Below, piece by piece: positions 58,725 to 58,901 of a DNA stretch of 58,901 nucleotides. The stretch comes from Bradyrhizobium genosp. SA-3. Lineage in GTDB: Bacteria; Pseudomonadota; Alphaproteobacteria; Rhizobiales; Xanthobacteraceae. The notes beneath the pieces are model-generated. The model ran no database searches and had not been told where the DNA came from. It saw nothing but the letters and a program-made list of their open reading frames with translations. The position numbers and the translations under genes were made by a program. The stretch is from contig NZ_PSRT01000045.1 of assembly GCF_004212635.1 (NCBI RefSeq), positions 1-58,901 on the forward strand, given 5' to 3'. Position 1 is the first letter of the stretch. Each line of letters starts with the position of its first letter.

Positions 58725-58901
58725 ATGCTTCCGCGTGGCGTTTGCCTTACGGCTGTTTTAGTTGGTGTCTCGATGCTGTCGGCGAGCCTCGGTGCGTTCG
58801 CCCAAGGACCCGGCCAGGGACACGGACGGGGCGGACCACCCGGTCCAGCCGCAGCGCCGGCAGCTCGGCCAGCAGCACCACCGGCCATGGCCCGTCCGGC
58901 G
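58725..58901 (+). CDS. Secreted Pro/Ala-rich protein, 3' end outside the window
   Basis: At least 59 codons, still open at the window end. Starts at the ATG at 58725 with GGGAGC about 8 bases upstream. A clear signal peptide (CLTAVLVGVSMLSASLGAFA, cleavage near AFA-Q) is followed by a Gly/Pro/Ala-rich low-complexity stretch. Likely an exported cell-envelope protein; the functional domain, if any, is beyond the window. Confidence 0.65.
   Translation, partial: MLPRGVCLTAVLVGVSMLSASLGAFAQGPGQGHGRGGPPGPAAAPAARPAAPPAMARPA

Overview
The window looks like chromosomal DNA of a high-GC alphaproteobacterium, most likely Bradyrhizobium or a close relative in the Nitrobacteraceae. The grounds are the GC-rich third positions, a paaX/paaABCDE cluster, a short phasin, a class III-type PHA synthase, a DUF6489-type small protein, two oligopeptide ABC transporters, and four families of intergenic palindromic repeats of the kind that litter Bradyrhizobium genomes. 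This assignment is inference from gene content; no 16S or other marker gene is present. I found no tRNA, rRNA, CRISPR array, transposase, integrase or phage gene.

Layout. (1) 0.06-8.4 kb: an Asp/Glu racemase-like protein, a TetR regulator divergent from a ferredoxin + cytochrome P450 + MHS-type transporter set, then a sulfite-oxidase-like molybdoenzyme, an alpha/beta hydrolase-OsmC fusion, and on the other strand a YeeE/YedE sulfur transporter and a quinone-reductase-like MDR enzyme. (2) 8.5-15.1 kb: phenylacetate catabolism on the minus strand, paaX - paaA-B-C-D-E - paaI - paaK, with a promoter and inverted repeat in front of paaA. (3) 15.3-22.9 kb: carbon-storage genes: an alpha/beta hydrolase, a DUF445 protein, a phasin with a TGC/GCA operator-like palindrome, and a tightly coupled operon of a very short PhaE-like subunit, PhaC and a GNAT acetyltransferase; then a hydrolase, a secreted SnoaL-like protein and a spermidine-synthase-like protein. 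(4) 23.0-30.0 kb, all minus strand: DUF6489 protein, alpha/beta hydrolase, wax-ester synthase/DGAT, epoxide hydrolase and a self-sufficient CYP102-type P450-reductase. This is the most unusual gene set in the window.

(5) 30.2-44.2 kb, plus strand: peptide transporter 1 (binding protein, two permeases, two ATPases) behind a near-consensus sigma-54 promoter, gamma-glutamyltransferase, a DUF1028 protein, then peptide transporter 2 (two ATPases, binding protein, two permeases). Together they look like a nitrogen-controlled gamma-glutamyl-peptide or glutathione scavenging locus. (6) 44.4-49.4 kb, minus strand: a four-gene operon of Cache-HAMP-GAF histidine kinase, single-domain response regulator, response regulator with class III adenylate cyclase, and a conserved protein. 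(7) 49.5-54.6 kb: RND efflux pump with its adaptor and an autoregulatory TetR gene. (8) 54.7-58.9 kb: a two-subunit ThDP decarboxylase whose alpha gene carries a 1-nt frameshift, a third P450, ornithine aminotransferase, and the start of a secreted Pro/Ala-rich protein cut by the window end.

Coordinates of genes include the stop codon. Where an open frame extends upstream of the likely start, I chose the start by ribosome binding site, family N-terminus and neighbour overlap; these choices are stated in each entry.
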